Of a DNA stretch of 64,000 bases, positions 46,962-55,560 are shown in pieces. The translations under genes were made by a program, and so were the position numbers. The DNA is from Curtobacterium sp. PhB115 (lineage in GTDB: Bacteria > Actinomycetota > Actinomycetes > Actinomycetales > Microbacteriaceae): assembly GCF_003752025.1 (NCBI RefSeq), contig NZ_RJKR01000010.1:1-64000 (forward strand), given 5' to 3'. Position 1 is the stretch's first letter. Every line of letters begins with the position of its first letter. Under the pieces are notes generated by a model. The model ran no database searches. It saw nothing but the letters and a program-made list of their open reading frames with translations, and was not told where the DNA came from.

Positions 46962-48622
46962 GCTCGCACCCCCTTGCGGACCGTGACGGACCCGCTGGTG
47001 CCGATGTCCACCCGGACGTCGGCGGCGGCCACGACCGCCGGTCGGTGGCTCGCGACGACGACCACGGCGCCGTCCGCGGCGAGGCCGCGGATCGCGTCGA
47101 CCACCCGCGCCTCGGCTTCGGCGTCGAGTGCCGACGTCGGTTCGTCGAGCAGGACGAGCGGCGTCGCCGCGCGGCGGGCCCGGTAGAGCGCCCGCGCGAC
47201 GGCGACGCGTTGCGCCTGGCCGCCGGACAGTCCGCTCCCGCCTGGACCGACCTGGAGGCCCTGGTCGAGTCCCAGCCCCGCGTCACGGAGCGCGCTCCGC
47301 ACGTCCAGGGCGTCGGGGGCCTGGCTGAGCGCCACGTTCTCCGCGATGCTGCCGCGCACGAGGCGCGGGCGCTGGTCGGCCCAGGTGGTGCGCTCGGCCG
47401 TGGTCGAGCCGGCCGGACCGGGGACGAGGACCGAGCCGTCGTGCGGCAGCGCGCCGCGGATCGCCGCGATGAGACTCGACTTGCCGGACCCGCTCGGGCC
47501 GGCGAGCACCACGACGGTGCCGGGCTCGGCGTGCAGGTCGACCGGACCGATCACGACGTCGGGGCGTCGGACGGTCAGGCCGCGCAGGACGAGGGCCGTC
47601 GCGAGCGTCGTCGTCGTCGGGGCTGCTCCCGGGGCGTCCTGGTCCGCGGCCGCTGCTGCGTCGTCGTCGAGGACGTCGAGGACCGCCGTGGCCGCCTCGA
47701 CGCCGTCCTGCGCGGCGTGGAAGTCGGCGCCGACCTGTCGGATCGGCGCGAAGGCCTCCGGAGCGAGGACGAGGACGAACATCGCCGCGCCGAGGCCGAG
47801 CGAGCCGTCGACGAGCCGGATGCCGATGGACACCGCGACGAGCGCGACGGACAGGCTCGCGGCGAGTTCGAGCGCGAAGCCGCTGACGAAGGACAGCCGG
47901 AGCACGCCGAGCGTGCCGCGCCGGTACGCGTCGGTCACCGCGCCGATGCGGTCGACCTGTCGCCGCGCACGGCCGAAGACCTTCAGGGTTGCGAGCCCCT
48001 CGACGGCCTCGGTGAAGGCGCCACCGAGCCGCGCGAGGGCGTCGGACTGCGCCCGCTGCAGCGACTGCGTCGCGAGGCCGATCAGGATCATGAACACCGG
48101 GATGACCGGCAGCGCGCAGAGGATCACGAGCCCGCTCGTCAGGTCACCGAGACCGATCGCGACGAGGAGCACCGGCGTCGCGACGGCCGTCAGCGCGAGC
48201 TGGGGCAGGTACCGACCGAAGTAGGCATCGAGCGCGTCGAGACCCGGACCGAGCGTCGTGGCGAACCCGGCGCTCGACCGCCCCGCGAGCCAGCCCGGCC
48301 CGCGTTCGGCGGCACGGGCGAGGACCGCGGTGCGGAGCTCGCTCTTCACCGTCGCGGCCGCACGTGCCGCCAGGTCGTCGGTCGCCCAGGCAGCGACGGC
48401 CCGGACCACGAACGCGGTACCGAGCAGCGCCAGGGACTGGACGAACGCCGCAGGCAGGCTGCCCTGCCGCACGGCGTCCACGCCGATCGTGACCGCGGCG
48501 GCGATCCCCCACGCGATCGCGATGGTCGCGAGCGTGCGGAGGAGGCCGGTGCCGGCGGCCGCGACGATGAAGCCGCGCGCCGACCGCGAGTGGCGCAGGA
48601 GGCGCGGATCGAACGGCTTCAC
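46958..48622 (-). CDS. cydD: Thiol reductant ABC exporter subunit CydD
   Basis: 554-aa half-transporter. The helices of the ABC_membrane domain lie at residues 15-300, with ERGPGWLAGRSSAGFATTLGPGLDALDAYFGRYLPQL, typical of CydD. The ATPase domain has Walker A GPSGSGKS, signature LSGGQAQRVAVARAL and Walker B LVLLDEP. GTG at 48620-48622 lies 10 nt after the cydB stop with AGGCGG upstream. The open frame beyond it is Arg-rich and overlaps cydB. Coupled to cydC. Confidence 0.94.
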   Translation of the reverse strand: MKPFDPRLLRHSRSARGFIVAAAGTGLLRTLATIAIAWGIAAAVTIGVDAVRQGSLPAAFVQSLALLGTAFVVRAVAAWATDDLAARAAATVKSELRTAVLARAAERGPGWLAGRSSAGFATTLGPGLDALDAYFGRYLPQLALTAVATPVLLVAIGLGDLTSGLVILCALPVIPVFMILIGLATQSLQRAQSDALARLGGAFTEAVEGLATLKVFGRARRQVDRIGAVTDAYRRGTLGVLRLSFVSGFALELAASLSVALVAVSIGIRLVDGSLGLGAAMFVLVLAPEAFAPIRQVGADFHAAQDGVEAATAVLDVLDDDAAAAADQDAPGAAPTTTTLATALVLRGLTVRRPDVVIGPVDLHAEPGTVVVLAGPSGSGKSSLIAAIRGALPHDGSVLVPGPAGSTTAERTTWADQRPRLVRGSIAENVALSQAPDALDVRSALRDAGLGLDQGLQVGPGGSGLSGGQAQRVAVARALYRARRAATPLVLLDEPTSALDAEAEARVVDAIRGLAADGAVVVVASHRPAVVAAADVRVDIGTSGSVTVRKGVRA

Positions 48623-48632
48623 CGTCGCCCGC

Positions 48633-49637
48633 CTAGTGCGCCGCCTGGGTGATCTGGGCCCGCGAGACACGCTTGCGGAACACCCAGTACGTCCAGGCCT
48701 GGTAGGCGAACACGAGCGGGACGAAGATCAGCGCCACCCAGCTCATCACGGTCAGCGTGTACGAACCGCTGCTCGCGTTGTACACGGTGAGGCTGTTCGC
48801 CGCGTCGACCGAGTCGGGCATCACGTCCGGGAAGATCGCCGTGAACATGGCGAGCACGATCGCGGCGATCGTGACGGCCATGAGCGTGAACGCACGACCC
48901 TCTTTCCCCCAAGCGTTGCAGAGCACGGCGAGGACCAGCGCGAGCGCCGCCACGACCGAGAGCACGAGCGACGCCGGGGTCGCGCGGACGAACGCCATCG
49001 AGACCAGGAACGCGGCACCGACGACGATCGTCACGATGCCCGCCCTGGTGGCGAGGCGCTTGGCACGCTCCCGGATCTCGCCCTCGGTCTTCAGTGCGAC
49101 GAACACGACGCCGTGCGTGAAGAAGACCAGGAGCGTCGCGACACCGGTGAGCAGCGCGAACGGGTTGAGCAGGTCGAACAGCGTGCCGGTGTAGTTGTGC
49201 CCGGAGTCCATCGGGATCCCCCGCACGACGTTGCCGAACGCGACGCCCCAGAGGAACGACGGCACGGCGCTGCCGACGATGATCATCAGGTCGAAGCGGC
49301 GCTTCCACTCGAGGTGCTTGTTCTGGTGCCGGTACTCGAACGACACCCCGCGGGCGATGAGCGCGGCGAGGATCAGCAGCAGCGCCAGGTAGAAGCCGGA
49401 GAACATCGTGGCGTACCACTCCGGGAACGCGGCGAACAGGCACGCCCCGGCGACGATGACCCAGGTCTCGTTGAGGTCCCACACCGGGCCGATGGTGTTG
49501 ATGAGGACGCGACGGTCGGTGTCGTCCTTGCCGAGGAACGGCAGGGACATGCCGACCCCGAAGTCGAAGCCGTCGAGGACGAAGTAGCCGACGAAGAAGA
49601 CGCCGACGATCGCGAACCAGAGAACGGGCAGGTCCAT
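48633..49637 (-). CDS. cydB: Cytochrome bd quinol oxidase subunit II
   Basis: 334-aa membrane protein with 8-9 helices. The N-terminal MDLPVLWFAIVGVFFVGYFVLDGFDFGVGM is diagnostic for CydB; W/E residues in GPVWDLNETWVI are intact. It forms the bd oxidase with CydA, reducing oxygen with menaquinol at high affinity. ATG at 49635-49637 is one base after the cydA stop (TGAGATG), so translation is coupled. Confidence 0.97.
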   Translation of the reverse strand: MDLPVLWFAIVGVFFVGYFVLDGFDFGVGMSLPFLGKDDTDRRVLINTIGPVWDLNETWVIVAGACLFAAFPEWYATMFSGFYLALLLILAALIARGVSFEYRHQNKHLEWKRRFDLMIIVGSAVPSFLWGVAFGNVVRGIPMDSGHNYTGTLFDLLNPFALLTGVATLLVFFTHGVVFVALKTEGEIRERAKRLATRAGIVTIVVGAAFLVSMAFVRATPASLVLSVVAALALVLAVLCNAWGKEGRAFTLMAVTIAAIVLAMFTAIFPDVMPDSVDAANSLTVYNASSGSYTLTVMSWVALIFVPLVFAYQAWTYWVFRKRVSRAQITQAAH

Positions 49638-49638
49638 C

Positions 49639-51051
49639 TCAATACACCGTCACTTCGTGCTTGACCTCGCCGGTCTCCTCGTCGACCTCCGCCGGGTCGG
49701 CGGGGCCCTCTTGGGCGACCTTCTTGATGAGCTTGAACTCGACCACCGCCAGCGAGCCGTAGATGACGGTGAACACGACGAGGGAGATGAGCACCTCGAG
49801 CCCCGTCACGTTGGGCGAGACACCGTCGCTGGTCTTGAGCAGCCCGAACACGAGCCACGGCTGTCGACCCATCTCGGTGAAGACCCAGCCGACGATCATC
49901 GCGGCCATCGGCAGTGGCACCGTCCACGTGGCGATCCGCCAGATCCAGCGCTTCGTCGGGAACCGGCCCTTGCGGGTCAGCCAGAGTCCGGCGAGCGAGA
50001 CCATGACGGCACCGACGCCGAGGGCGATCATCCACCGGAAGGACCAGTAGGTGACCCAGATGATCGGCTTGTAGTCACCGGGGCCGTACACCTGCGTGTA
50101 CTCGGCCTGCAGGTCGTTGATGCCCTCCACCGTGCCGTTGAAGGTGTGGGTCGACAGGAAGGACAGCAGGTACGGCACCCGGATCGAGAACAGTTCGTGC
50201 ACGCCGTCCGGGGTGCCGAGCGTGAAGATCGAGAACGAGGCGTCCTTGCCGGTGGCGGTGTTGTACAGCGCCTCGGCCGCGGCCATCTTCATCGGCTGCG
50301 TGTCGACCATCGTCAGGCCGAGCTGGTCACCGGTGAGCACCGTGAGCGCGCCGGCGGCGACCATCGTCCACATGCCGAACTTCAGCGCCGGCATCATCGT
50401 CTCGAGGTTCTGGTTGCGCGCCAGGTGGTACGCGGCGACCGAGATGATGACCGCGGCGGCGACCATGAAGCAGGCGAACAGGGTGTGCGGGAACGCGGCG
50501 AGGGCGACCTTGTTGCCGAGGACGGCCCAGATGTCGGTGAGCTCCGCGCGCCCCTTGGCCTCGTTCATCGAGAACCCGACCGGGTGCTGCATGAACGCGT
50601 TCGCGGCGATGATGAAGTACGCGGACATGATCGTCCCCGCGCTGACGCACCAGATGCTCGCCAGGTGCAGGCCCTTCGGCAGGCGGTCCCAGCCGAAGAT
50701 CCAGATCCCGATGAAGGCGGCCTCGAAGAAGAAGGCCAGGATCCCCTCGAGCGCGAGCGGTGCCCCGAAGACGTCACCGACGAAGCGGGAGTAGTTCGAC
50801 CAGTTCATGCCGAACTGGAACTCCTGCACGATGCCCGTGACGACACCCATCGCGAAGTTGATGAGGAAGATGCGCCCGAAGAACCGGGTGAGCTGGAGGT
50901 AGTGCGCGCGCCCCGTCCGGTACCAGGCGGTCTGGAACACGGCCACCACGGCGGCCATGCCGATCGTCAGCGGGACGAAGAGGAAGTGGTAGATGGTCGT
51001 CAGACCGAACTGCCACCGCGACAGGAGGAGCGGATCGAGGAGGTCGTTCAT
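49639..51051 (-). CDS. cydA: Cytochrome bd quinol oxidase subunit I
   Basis: 470-aa heme-binding subunit. SRWQFGLTTIYHFLFVPLTIGMA carries the heme b595 His near residue 22. Further heme-ligand regions and the GRQPWLVFGLLKT motif are intact. The Q-loop is the short type found in Gram-positive bacteria. ATG at 51049-51051 with GGGAAG about 6 nt upstream. First gene of cydABDC, with its own promoter about 100 nt upstream and paired dyads beyond it. Confidence 0.97.
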   Translation of the reverse strand: MNDLLDPLLLSRWQFGLTTIYHFLFVPLTIGMAAVVAVFQTAWYRTGRAHYLQLTRFFGRIFLINFAMGVVTGIVQEFQFGMNWSNYSRFVGDVFGAPLALEGILAFFFEAAFIGIWIFGWDRLPKGLHLASIWCVSAGTIMSAYFIIAANAFMQHPVGFSMNEAKGRAELTDIWAVLGNKVALAAFPHTLFACFMVAAAVIISVAAYHLARNQNLETMMPALKFGMWTMVAAGALTVLTGDQLGLTMVDTQPMKMAAAEALYNTATGKDASFSIFTLGTPDGVHELFSIRVPYLLSFLSTHTFNGTVEGINDLQAEYTQVYGPGDYKPIIWVTYWSFRWMIALGVGAVMVSLAGLWLTRKGRFPTKRWIWRIATWTVPLPMAAMIVGWVFTEMGRQPWLVFGLLKTSDGVSPNVTGLEVLISLVVFTVIYGSLAVVEFKLIKKVAQEGPADPAEVDEETGEVKHEVTVY

Positions 51052-51149
51052 GCGGCACTTCCCAGCCGGGTCGCCGCGCGCTGTTCGGGCACTTTGGTTG
51101 CTTCCTGTGGAACGGGTACATCAGGTGTCACAGCCGTTGGGACACTGCA

Positions 51150-51179
51150 ACGCTACCGCTCCGAACCCCCGTTCGACAA
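51150..51179 (-). promoter_or_regulatory. cydABDC promoter
   Basis: -35 TTGTCG (51174-51179) and -10 TAGCGT (51150-51155), spacer 18 nt, on the minus strand; 5' leader about 90 nt. Confidence 0.6.
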
Positions 51180-51195
51180 CTTGTAGAAGTACTCT

Positions 51196-51235
51196 CTGCA
51201 CGAACGTGCAGGGGCATTGCACGGCACAACCGTGC
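51196..51235. promoter_or_regulatory. Paired dyads upstream of the cyd promoter
   Basis: CTGCACG-AA-CGTGCAG (51196-51211), a perfect 7+7 dyad, and GCACGG-5-CCGTGC (51219-51235). Both share a TGCACG core and lie 17-56 nt upstream of the -35 box. A regulator site is plausible; the identity is unknown. Confidence 0.5.
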
Positions 51236-51270
51236 GGCACGGATGTGCTGCGTGTCCGGATCACGAACGA

Positions 51271-51308
51271 CGACAGGCGCCGGGCAGTTGCCCGACGCCT
51301 GTCGTTTA
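51271..51308. terminator. Terminator between the osmoprotectant operon and cydA
   Basis: CGACAGGCG and CGGGCA (51271-51286) pair with TGCCCG and CGCCTGTCG (51289-51304) around one mismatch, followed on the plus strand by TTTATC. It ends the minus-strand osmoprotectant operon and could block read-through in the other direction. Confidence 0.75.
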
Positions 51309-51333
51309 TCTCTGCGGAGGTCCCGCGCGGTCC

Positions 51334-52269
51334 TCAGAGCAGGTCGTTGTCCTGCAGGAAGGTCTTCGCGACCGAGGCCGCCGACTTCTCGTCCACCGAG
51401 TTCTGGCGGTTCAGCTCGATGAGCACGTCGGTGGTGAGCAGCTTGTTCACCTTCTCGATGGCGTCGGCCGCCTTCGAGTCGAGGTCCTTCGACACGATGG
51501 GCGTGACGTTGTTCGCCGGCACCAGGTGCTTCGGGTCCTCGAGCGTGACGAGCTTCTCGGTCTTGATCGAGGCGCTGGCCGAGTAGATGTCGGCGACCTG
51601 CGAGTCGCCGTCCTGGATCGCCTTGATCGTCAGCGGGCCACCGGAGTCGTTCTGCTGGTTGACCTCACCGGTGATGCCGTACTTCGCCTTGAGGCCCTTC
51701 GGACCGTAGGCAGCGGTGGCGAACTCCGGGTTGGCGGCGATCGAGATCGTGCCGCCGATCTTCGACAGGTCGGCGATCGACTTGAGGTCGTACTTGTCGG
51801 CCGTCGCCTGCGTCACCGTGTAGGTGTCGGCGTCGGACGCGTCGGCGGAGGCGAGTGCCTTGACGTCGGAGGGCAGGATGCCCGACAGGGCGTCGTTGAT
51901 GCCGTCCGTCGTCGTCTCGGTCGTGGTGTCCTTGCCGTCCTCCTGCAGGAGGTAGTTCAGCAGGTTGCCGTTGTACTCCGGGAAGACGTTGATGCTCCCC
52001 TTCTCGACCTCGGGCCAGTACGCCTTGCGCTGGCCGATGTTGAGCTGCTTCTTGACGGTGAAGCCCTCGTGCTCGAGCTCCTGCGCGTACAGCTCGGCGA
52101 TGATCTCGTTCGAGGGGTAGGCCTGCGAGCCGACGGTGATGGTGTCGCCCGAGCCGCCGCCCGAGCCCGAGGACAGCGGGTCGCTCGAGGAGCAGCCCGC
52201 GAGGGCGATGGCGGCAGCGGACGCGACGGCGATGGTCGCGGCGAGACGCCGGGTGGTTGCTGTGATCAC
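51334..52269 (-). CDS. Glycine betaine/choline ABC transporter substrate-binding lipoprotein (OpuCC/ProX-like)
   Basis: 311-aa lipoprotein. The signal is MITATTRRLAATIAVASAAA with lipobox LAGC (Cys near residue 26), then a Ser/Gly linker. The OpuAC domain begins DTITVGSQAYPSNEIIAELYAQ and includes YWPEVEKGSINVFPEYNG, the pattern of quaternary-ammonium binding proteins. GTG at 52267-52269 with GGAAGGA upstream, overlapping the permease stop (GTGA). Last gene of the four-gene operon. It probably binds glycine betaine, choline or carnitine; specificity not resolved. Confidence 0.94.
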   Translation of the reverse strand: MITATTRRLAATIAVASAAAIALAGCSSSDPLSSGSGGGSGDTITVGSQAYPSNEIIAELYAQELEHEGFTVKKQLNIGQRKAYWPEVEKGSINVFPEYNGNLLNYLLQEDGKDTTTETTTDGINDALSGILPSDVKALASADASDADTYTVTQATADKYDLKSIADLSKIGGTISIAANPEFATAAYGPKGLKAKYGITGEVNQQNDSGGPLTIKAIQDGDSQVADIYSASASIKTEKLVTLEDPKHLVPANNVTPIVSKDLDSKAADAIEKVNKLLTTDVLIELNRQNSVDEKSAASVAKTFLQDNDLL

Positions 52270-53006
52270 GGTGTGGTTCCTTCCACAGGGGTTGATGCTC
52301 GTGGTGCCGAGCGACGGGTGCTCCGCCCTGACCGGCTGGCCGCGCCGGCGGAGACACCCGCGGGGACGGCGAGCCGCTGCAGCACGGCGAAGAGGATCTC
52401 GAAGGCGATGGCGAGGGCGATGACGACGATCGAGCCGCCCAGCACCTCGGCGTAGTCCGAGTTGGCGATGCCGGAGAAGGCGTAGCCGCCCAGCCCTCCG
52501 GCGTTGATGTAGGCCACGAGGGTCGCGGTGGCGACGACCTGCAGCACGGCGGCTCGGATGCCACCGACGATTAGCGGCAGCGCGAGCGGGATCTCGACCT
52601 TGCCGAGGATCTGCCAGGCGGTCATGCCCTGGGCCCGCGCGGCGTCGATCGTCACGCGGTCGATCGCCTCCACCCCGGAGTACGCACCGGCGAGGATCGA
52701 CGGGATCGCGAGCACGACGAGCGCGATGAGCGGCGCGCCGAGTCCGAGGCCGAGTGCGAGCGCGAGCAGGGTGAGGAGACCGAGCGTCGGGAGCGCGCGG
52801 ATGCCCCCGGAGACGCCGACCGCGATGGAGCGCCCCTTGCCGGTGTGCCCGATGAGCAGCCCGAGCGGCACCGCGATCACGACGGCGATCGCCACCGCGA
52901 GCAGGGTGATCCAGACGTGCTCCCACAGCCGCACACCGATGGCGTTGCTGCCGGTGTTGTTCGCGGGGTCGAAGATCCAGGCGAAGCCCTGGGCGAAGAG
53001 GTTCAC
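52266..53006 (-). CDS. Osmoprotectant ABC transporter permease (OpuCD-like)
   Basis: 246-aa permease with about six helices. ITLLAVAIAVVIAVPLGLLIGHTGKG and GGIRALPTLGLLTLLALALGLG are characteristic of OpuC/OpuB permeases. The coupling loop is AIDRVTIDAARAQGMTAWQILGKVEIPLALP. The GTG start (53004-53006) overlaps the preceding permease stop, and the stop overlaps the binding-protein start, both as GTGA. It pairs with the other permease to form a heterodimeric channel. Confidence 0.93.
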   Translation of the reverse strand: MNLFAQGFAWIFDPANNTGSNAIGVRLWEHVWITLLAVAIAVVIAVPLGLLIGHTGKGRSIAVGVSGGIRALPTLGLLTLLALALGLGLGAPLIALVVLAIPSILAGAYSGVEAIDRVTIDAARAQGMTAWQILGKVEIPLALPLIVGGIRAAVLQVVATATLVAYINAGGLGGYAFSGIANSDYAEVLGGSIVVIALAIAFEILFAVLQRLAVPAGVSAGAASRSGRSTRRSAPRASTPVEGTTP

Positions 53007-53725
53007 GCGGCCACCTTCTGGGTCTCGACGTCGGCGGCGGCACGGCGGCGGACGGCCCTGGCGGCACGGCTGCCGCCCCGGGTCCACGGCATCACGAGGC
53101 GACCGAGGAGCACGAGCAGGCCGTCGATCGCCAGTGCGAGCACGATCGTCAGGACGATGCCGGTGAGGATCTCGACGCTGATGCCGCGCTTGAGCCCGTC
53201 GGTCAGCAGGAAGCCGAGGTTCGGGATGCCGATCAGCGCACCGACCGTGACGAGGCTGATCGTCGACACCGAGACGACCCGGATGCCGGCCAGGAGCACC
53301 GGACCGGACAGCGGGAGCTCGACGCGGAAGAACCGCTGCACCGGCGAGTAGCCGAGCGCCTCGGACGCCTGGACGACGTCCGGGTCGACCGCGTCGATGG
53401 CGTCGGCGGCGGACCGGACCATCAGCGCCACACCGAAGATCGTGAGCGCGATGATGACGTTCACCGGGTCGAGGTAGCTCGTGCCGAGGATCGCGGGCAG
53501 CACGAGGAACAGCGGGAGCGCCGGGATCGTGTAGAGCAGGCTGGCGATGACCACGACCGTCGAACCCGTGGCACGCGCCGGTCCGGTCCGGGCGCGGAGC
53601 CGGGACACGAGCAACCCGATCGGCACGGACAGCACGAAGCTGATCACGATCGGCGGGATCGACAGCCAGACGTGCGCGATCAGGTTCGACGTGATCGTGT
53701 CGAGGTTGCCGAAGACCCAGTTCAC
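53003..53725 (-). CDS. Osmoprotectant ABC transporter permease (OpuCB-like)
   Basis: 240-aa permease. It begins NWVFGNLDTITSNLIAHVWLSIPPIVISFVLSVPIGLL, the OpuCB pattern, followed by IASLLYTIPALPLFLVLPAILGTSYLDP. The coupling loop is DVVQASEALGYSPVQRFFRVELPLSGP. It starts with GTG at 53723-53725, overlapping the ATPase stop (GTGA). Second gene of the operon ATPase-permease-permease-binding protein. Confidence 0.93.
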   Translation of the reverse strand: MNWVFGNLDTITSNLIAHVWLSIPPIVISFVLSVPIGLLVSRLRARTGPARATGSTVVVIASLLYTIPALPLFLVLPAILGTSYLDPVNVIIALTIFGVALMVRSAADAIDAVDPDVVQASEALGYSPVQRFFRVELPLSGPVLLAGIRVVSVSTISLVTVGALIGIPNLGFLLTDGLKRGISVEILTGIVLTIVLALAIDGLLVLLGRLVMPWTRGGSRAARAVRRRAAADVETQKVAA

Positions 53726-54591
53726 GCGTCGCTCCGCGGGGTCTGCTCGACCGCCGCTGCAGCATCGACCACCTGCACCGGACCGGTGAGCACACCGGCT
53801 GCGCGGCCCTCACCGTCCACGACGATCGGCCCGGTCGGTGTCTGCTCGACGCGGAGCGCCCGTCGGCCCCGACCGGCGCCGATGAAGTTCGCGACGAAGT
53901 CGTCCGCCGGCTCGGCCAGGATCTCCGACGGCGTGCCCTGCTGGGCGATCTCGCCACCCTTCTTCAGGATGACGACCTGATCGCCGAGCTTGAAGGCCTC
54001 GTCGATGTCGTGCGTCACGAACACGACGGTCTTGCCGAGCTCGCGCTGCAGCCGGATGAGCTCGTCCTGCAGGTCGTTGCGCACGAGGGGGTCGACGGCG
54101 CCGAACGGTTCGTCCATCAGCAGGATGTTCGGGTCGACCGCGAGACCGCGGGCGACACCGACGCGCTGCTGCTGCCCCCCGGACAGCTGCGAGGGGTACC
54201 GGTCCGCGAACGCCCGGTCGAGCCCGACGGTGTCCATCAGCTCGAGCGCACGCTTCCGGGCGTCGGCCTTGGAGACGCCGGTCAGCAGCGGCACGGTCGC
54301 GATGTTGTCGACGACCTTGCGGTGCGGCAGCAGCCCCGAGTTCTGCATGACGTAGCCGATGCTCCGTCGCAGCTTGACGGGGTCGACGCCCGCGACGTCC
54401 GAGCCGTCGATCTGGACCGAGCCCGAGGTGGGGTCGACCATGCGGTTGATCATCCGGAGCAGGGTGGTCTTGCCGCAGCCGCTGGATCCGACGAAGACGG
54501 TGGTGGTCCGGGAGGGGATGACGAGGTCGAAGTCGTCGACCGCGGTGGTGCCGTCCGGGTAGGTCTTGCGCACCGAGCGGAACTCGATCAT
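53722..54591 (-). CDS. Osmoprotectant ABC transporter ATPase (OpuCA/ProV-like)
   Basis: 289-aa ATPase with Walker A GSSGCGKT (residues 35-42), Q-loop, signature LSGGQQQRVGVARGL, Walker B ILLMDEP and H-loop VFVTHDIDEAFKLGD. Full-length relatives end in two CBS domains that sense ionic strength. Here the C-terminus has only a short remnant (GRRALRVEQTPTGPIVVDGEG), so CBS-type regulation is probably absent. ATG at 54589-54591 with AGAAGGG upstream. First gene of the operon; CCGTGACG repeats lie 71-99 nt upstream. Confidence 0.94.
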   Translation of the reverse strand: MIEFRSVRKTYPDGTTAVDDFDLVIPSRTTTVFVGSSGCGKTTLLRMINRMVDPTSGSVQIDGSDVAGVDPVKLRRSIGYVMQNSGLLPHRKVVDNIATVPLLTGVSKADARKRALELMDTVGLDRAFADRYPSQLSGGQQQRVGVARGLAVDPNILLMDEPFGAVDPLVRNDLQDELIRLQRELGKTVVFVTHDIDEAFKLGDQVVILKKGGEIAQQGTPSEILAEPADDFVANFIGAGRGRRALRVEQTPTGPIVVDGEGRAAGVLTGPVQVVDAAAAVEQTPRSDA

Positions 54592-54661
54592 GGGGTGCCC
54601 TTCTGTTCGGAGGTAGCCCGACTCCGCACGAGAGTACCCGCAGGGTCCGACGGTGGTTCAG

Positions 54662-54690
54662 CCGTGACGATCCGTGACGCTTCCGTGACG
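54662..54690. repeat. Three helically phased CCGTGACG repeats upstream of the osmoprotectant operon
   Basis: CCGTGACG at 54662-54669, 54672-54679 and 54683-54690, spaced 10 and 11 nt, that is one helical turn apart on the same DNA face. They lie between the tetR terminator and the ATPase start. Confidence 0.6.
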
Positions 54691-54714
54691 TGTTCGCGAC
54701 ACGGCGGGACGACG

Positions 54715-54755
54715 GACGACGCCCGCCCCTCCTGTTCGGAGGGACGGGCGTCGTC
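54715..54755 (-). terminator. tetR terminator
   Basis: GACGAC-GCCCG-C-CCCTCC (54715-54732) pairs with GGAGGG-A-CGGGCGTCGTC (54738-54755) around a 5-nt loop with one mismatch; 16 nt past the tetR stop. Confidence 0.75.
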
Positions 54756-54771
54756 GGATGGGTGCGGCCGG

Positions 54772-55419
54772 TCAGGACGCGGCGATGACCGCTTCCAGGT
54801 GCGCGTGGTTCATCGTGCGGTACTCCTCGATGAGCGCGGTGTCGGGGTGTTCGCGGTCGCGGTGCGCCCGGGCGAGTACGGCGTGCCCGGACTCGGCGAG
54901 CACGACCCAGGCACGGTTCATGCGCTCGGTGTCCGGCAGCCCGAAACGGTCCCGCATGATCTGACCGACGGCACCGCCGAGCGCTCCCATGCGGTCCTCG
55001 GCGTCACCGGTGCCGGTGTCCGCGGGGTCGCCGAAGCGGATCGCCCGGAAGCCCGGTTCGGTGCGGTACATCTCGGCGGTCATGTCGATGAGCGCGTCGC
55101 AGGCGTCCTGCCAGGTCTCGGCGCCGCTGGCGTCGAGCGCCTCGACGAAGCGGGCCGCGAGCCGCTGGGTGCAGCGGATCGCCAGCGCCTCGACCACGGC
55201 GATGCGGTCCGGGAAGTACCGGTAGACGGTGCCGATGGACGCCCCCGCCCGCTCGGCGACCATGGCGGTCGTGAGCCGCTCGAACCCGATCTCGTCGATG
55301 ACCGCGGCAGCGGCGTCGAGGAGGCCGGCGAGGCGCGCCGAACTGCGGGCTTGGACCGGCTCGTTCCTGAGCAGTGATGATCCCCCCGGCAGAGCGTTCG
55401 TTACCTCGGTGACGAGCAC
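54772..55419 (-). CDS. TetR-family transcriptional regulator
   Basis: 215-aa repressor-type protein. The N-terminal TetR helix-turn-helix lies at residues 28-75 (AAAVIDEIGFERLTTAMVAERAGASIGTVYRYFPDR). A helical ligand domain follows with no recognisable pocket motif. GTG at 55417-55419 with GAGGAG 7 nt upstream. Transcribed towards the osmoprotectant operon but separated from it by a terminator and 180 nt. It could regulate that operon or the divergent App1-domain gene; the sequence does not decide. Confidence 0.93.
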   Translation of the reverse strand: MLVTEVTNALPGGSSLLRNEPVQARSSARLAGLLDAAAAVIDEIGFERLTTAMVAERAGASIGTVYRYFPDRIAVVEALAIRCTQRLAARFVEALDASGAETWQDACDALIDMTAEMYRTEPGFRAIRFGDPADTGTGDAEDRMGALGGAVGQIMRDRFGLPDTERMNRAWVVLAESGHAVLARAHRDREHPDTALIEEYRTMNHAHLEAVIAAS

Positions 55420-55560
55420 GTGTTCTCCTCTTGCGCTCCAGCGCGGTTGGTTGGTGTGACGGGGTCAACTTTCGCAGAGAGTGGCTGGAACGTGGCTGCG
55501 ACTCACCATGTCCGTACCCCGGTTCGTGGACATCCGGGTCGGGCGTGGGATGATCGGTGC

